Position numbers and translations under genes: made by a program. From Qipengyuania vulgaris (GTDB taxonomy: Bacteria > Pseudomonadota > Alphaproteobacteria > Sphingomonadales > Sphingomonadaceae), in contig NZ_WTYC01000003.1 in the NCBI RefSeq assembly GCF_009827325.1, positions 1 through 64,000 of the forward strand: 64,000 nucleotides of DNA. The letters are read 5' to 3'. The notes beneath the pieces are model-generated. The model was given only the letters and a program-made list of their open reading frames with translations. It was not told where the DNA came from and made no database searches. Shown piece after piece: positions 61,865 to 64,000 of the stretch (within the stretch, counting starts at the first letter, position 1; every line of letters starts with the position of its first letter).

Positions 61865-62668
61865 TCAGATAGTCGCGTCTTGCGGTGGCTCGGGCGCTTC
61901 CGGGGCAGGAGTGCTCCCGGCAGGCTCAGCCGATGCCCCTGCACGGCAACGCAACTTGCCCGAACCCATTGCCTGGACCGTGCAATCCGCATTGCCTTCG
62001 ACAGTTACACTTCCCGACCCCATGATATTGGCATCGACCTTGCCATCAGATGCGAACTCGGCATCGCCCGAACCGACGACCGAGATATCGGCCTTTCCGA
62101 CCCGCAATCCTGCCATCCTGCTCGCACCCGACCCGGCGATCGTCAGATCGAGGTTCTCCGCGGACCCGGACGCTTCGAACGCACCCGACCCGGCGATGGT
62201 GAGGTCGAGCTTCGTTGCATCGACCCTGGCAACCGTTGCACGGCCCGACCCGGCGATTGTGACCTCCGCTTCGCCACTCAGCGATTCGGCCTCGATTTCG
62301 CCTGAACCGGCCATAACGATCGCATTGAGACTCGGCATCGTCACCCGCACCGTGGCGCGGCCGATCTGTTTAGCCGCATTCTTGTCACGCATCACACCCA
62401 GCGCGCCATCATCGAATGTGAAGCGCAGGGCATCGACTGCCTTCTGGTCTCCCGAAACATCGATATCGAGGCTCGGCCCTTCGCTCACGACCACATTGTC
62501 GGGTCCGGCTAACACCAGTTTGGTGGGCGGTGCGCCACTCGTATCAAGGTCTGCCAGCGGCACGCCCTCGCTATCGCCTATGGTGATATTGCCATTGCAT
62601 CCGGCGAGGAAGGCGCCGGCAGCCAATGCTGCCAGTGGAGCCACGCCCTTAAGTACCTTATGAAGCAT
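61865..62668 (-). CDS. Lipoprotein with a GIN/DUF2807 head domain
   Basis: A 267-residue protein with a signal and lipobox (FLAGCNG). The body is a repetitive right-handed helix, GIN/DUF2807-like, with near-repeats such as LDLTIAGSGAFEASG, LDLTIAGSGASRMAG and ISVVGSGDAEFAS. It resembles adhesin-head domains. ATG 62668 with AGGACGAG upstream is chosen; the longer reading frame above it lacks similarity. The function is unknown. A Pro-rich tail ends it. Confidence 0.85.
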   Translation of the reverse strand: MLHKVLKGVAPLAALAAGAFLAGCNGNITIGDSEGVPLADLDTSGAPPTKLVLAGPDNVVVSEGPSLDIDVSGDQKAVDALRFTFDDGALGVMRDKNAAKQIGRATVRVTMPSLNAIVMAGSGEIEAESLSGEAEVTIAGSGRATVARVDATKLDLTIAGSGAFEASGSAENLDLTIAGSGASRMAGLRVGKADISVVGSGDAEFASDGKVDANIMGSGSVTVEGNADCTVQAMGSGKLRCRAGASAEPAGSTPAPEAPEPPQDATI

Positions 62669-62748
62669 CTCTCGTCCTTCCATATCGACATACTCGCTTA
62701 CCGTATTGGCGATATAATACAGCGAGAGACCATCTTCAACCCAAAGCA

Positions 62749-62778
62749 AAAGGGCCGCCCCTTGCGGAGCGGCCCTTT
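62749..62778 (-). terminator. Terminator of carD
   Basis: AGGGCCGC and GCGGCCCT form an 8-bp stem with a 10-base loop that can add a few inner pairs; on the minus strand TTTTGCTTT follows. It lies 27 bases after the carD stop. Confidence 0.8.
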
Positions 62779-62804
62779 CTGGAGTGTCGATCGCGCCTGA
62801 CCGA

Positions 62805-63338
62805 TCAGGCTTCTTCGGTGTTCTCGTAATATTGCGGCGCATGTTCCCGCAGAACGTCGAGAATCTTTTCGAGCGCTGCCGGCTCGTCGGTCTTTTCCAT
62901 GGCAGCGAGTTCGCGCGCAAGACGGCTGGAAGCCGCTTCGAAAATCTGACGTTCCGAATAGCTTTGTTCGGGCTGGTCATCGGGACGGAACAGGTCGCGC
63001 GTCACTTCGGCGATCAGCACGATCTCGCCCGAGTTGATCTTGGCTTCGTATTCTTGCGCGCGGCGGCTCCACATGGTCCGCTTGACCTTCGGCTTACCCT
63101 TCAAGGTTTCCATAGCCTCTTTCAGGGTCTTGTCGCTGGACAGTTTGCGCATGCCGATCGATTCGACCTTATTCACCGGAACGCGGAGCGTCATGCGCTC
63201 CTTTTCGAAGCGGAGGACATATAGATCGAGCTGCATACCGGCGATTTCCTCGCTCTGCAGTTCGATCACACGGCCTACGCCGTGCTTGGGGTAGACAACG
63301 TAATCGCCAACGTCGAAGGCGTCTGCCTTGCTCGCCAT
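62805..63338 (-). CDS. CarD-family transcriptional regulator
   Basis: A 177-residue protein. The N-terminal RNA-polymerase-interaction domain (about 8-65) has FDVGDYVVYPKHGVGRV and VLRFEKERMTLRVPVNK. A helical DNA-binding region (about 75-165) follows, with LKGKPKVKRTMWSRRAQEYEA. CarD stabilises open complexes at rRNA and other promoters in many bacteria. Its 5' leader is about 155 bases and contains a candidate promoter. Confidence 0.92.
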   Translation of the reverse strand: MASKADAFDVGDYVVYPKHGVGRVIELQSEEIAGMQLDLYVLRFEKERMTLRVPVNKVESIGMRKLSSDKTLKEAMETLKGKPKVKRTMWSRRAQEYEAKINSGEIVLIAEVTRDLFRPDDQPEQSYSERQIFEAASSRLARELAAMEKTDEPAALEKILDVLREHAPQYYENTEEA

Positions 63339-63490
63339 GCATCAATCCTTTCGTCGGGGCCTAGAGGGGAGTCAACGGCACAGGAATCCTTACCGCATCC
63401 CGCGTTCGATTACGCGGCGACGGTTATCCTGTAACGTTGTGGGGTAAACGGCCCTTTCAATTCTCACATCTGCCCGGCCGTGACCGGTGC

Positions 63491-63515
63491 AGTTGTTGCA
63501 TTATATAGCACAACT
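63491..63515 (-). promoter_or_regulatory. Candidate carD promoter embedded in an inverted repeat
   Basis: On the minus strand TATAAT sits in the loop of AGTTGTGC and GCAACAACT, arms of an inverted repeat with one bulged base. No convincing -35 lies at the usual distance. The repeat could be an operator covering the -10. Confidence 0.35.
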
Positions 63516-63521
63516 CTGGGA

Positions 63522-64000
63522 TTATTGCGAGTCTGGCGTGTCCGCCGTGCGCGAAACGGCGGACGACACTCTCACAGCTGCAAACTCGGCCCCCAGCAGC
63601 AGCATTAAAGCACTGACGTAAAACCAGGTTATCAGCACCACCACTGCGCCGAGCGAGCCGTATGTCGCGTTGTAGCTACCGAAATTGGCGGCGTAGAAGG
63701 CGAAACCGGCGGTGGCCGCGAGCCAGCCTGCGGCGAAGAGAACGGCGCCCGGAATGATATTGCGCCATTCAGGCGAGGGACGGTTGGGCGCATAGCGATA
63801 GAGAAGCGCCGCACCGCCCGTTGCCGCAAGGGCTAGAAGGCAGAAACTCGCCGCGGCTCCGGCCGGACCGGCAACAGCTGCGACGGCAGCACTTGCACTT
63901 CCCACCATGACCAGCCCGACGATACCGGCTGCCGTAATTGCCAGCGCCACCAGATTGCCGCGCATGAAACCGCGCATTTCGCTTGCGTGGAATGCGATAT
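63522..64000 (-). CDS. YihY/BrkB-family inner-membrane protein (3' part only)
   Basis: The C-terminal 158 residues or so of a YihY/BrkB-family protein; the reading frame stays open to the window edge and so starts outside. AFHASEMRGFMRGNLVALAI, then a PNRPSPEWRNIIPGAVLFA segment and SYNATYGSLGAVVVLITWFYVSALMLLLGAE are typical of the family. Several membrane spans are present. BrkB-like proteins were once taken for ribonuclease BN; the function is unknown. The stop is TAA at 63522. Confidence 0.88.
   Translation of the reverse strand, partial: IAFHASEMRGFMRGNLVALAITAAGIVGLVMVGSASAAVAAVAGPAGAAASFCLLALAATGGAALLYRYAPNRPSPEWRNIIPGAVLFAAGWLAATAGFAFYAANFGSYNATYGSLGAVVVLITWFYVSALMLLLGAEFAAVRVSSAVSRTADTPDSQ

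Noticed and set aside
1..64000. tRNA, rRNA genes and CRISPR arrays
   Set aside because: No cloverleaf, rRNA signature or regularly spaced direct repeats were seen on either strand; a covariance-model scan would be decisive.

Overview
The window is a piece of a high-GC alphaproteobacterial chromosome. It looks like Sphingomonadales, most probably the Erythrobacteraceae/Sphingomonadaceae group. The indications are an intact suf operon headed by an Rrf2 regulator, lineage-type small proteins (UrcA, DUF1491, DUF6489, DUF2497/PopZ), abundant DUF885, S9-peptidase and lipoprotein genes, and the hemE-ppsR-maf-aroE-coaE-dnaQ and rho-mnmE-mnmG-rsmG-parA-parB gene orders that surround the replication origin in alphaproteobacteria. 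No tRNA, rRNA or CRISPR array was recognised.

Layout. 1-2.56 kb: an IS91-type element with a tyrosine recombinase and an HUH transposase. 2.7-5.0 kb: adenosine kinase facing an EI24-family membrane protein and a small lipoprotein. 5.0-11.7 kb: a compact leftward suf operon (regulator, sufB, two extra genes, sufC, one extra gene, sufD, sufS, sufT-type, sufA-type) with a candidate promoter/operator. 11.7-14.5 kb: AraC regulator and a DUF885 lipoprotein, followed upstream by a possible small RNA. 14.8-19.8 kb: pyrD, ggt, an acyl-CoA synthetase and a cupin. 19.85-20.9 kb: two orphan genes, one HEPN-like. 20.9-23.8 kb: a ThiS-ThiG fusion, a MerC-like protein, ctaA and cutA. 24-25 kb: rplM-rpsI. 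25-30 kb: phosphoesterase, lipid kinase, UrcA and a LytS/LytR-type two-component pair. 30-38.8 kb: fumarase, a shortened Pcm-like protein, TolC, a PopZ-like DUF2497 protein, S9 peptidase, ferredoxin-like protein, CBS protein, erpA and xth.

38.9-45.1 kb is an uninterrupted leftward block (sleB-like, DUF1491, thioesterase, hpf, dnaQ, coaE, aroE, maf, ppsR). From 45.12 kb the rightward block hemE-hemJ-rho begins. The short non-coding gap between ppsR and hemE (about 44.81-45.12 kb) has DnaA-box-like sequences, an AT-rich stretch and seven GANTC methylation sites, and is the most likely chromosomal replication origin. At 51.7-55.0 kb, four near-identical palindromes matching ParB-binding parS lie in and between mnmE, mnmG and rsmG, just before parA-parB. 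Origin, parS-ParAB and a PopZ-family gene are therefore all within about 22 kb, which suggests a polar origin-segregation locus.

48.1-50.8 kb holds a leftward SnoaL-like, glutamate-synthase-like and dienelactone-hydrolase cluster. 56.7-64 kb holds a free-methionine-sulfoxide reductase, a glucose/sorbosone dehydrogenase, acyl-CoA dehydrogenase, tsaC, a lipoprotein, a GIN-domain lipoprotein, carD and the 3' part of a YihY/BrkB-family gene that runs off the window. All functions are assigned by reading motifs and gene order; no database search was run.
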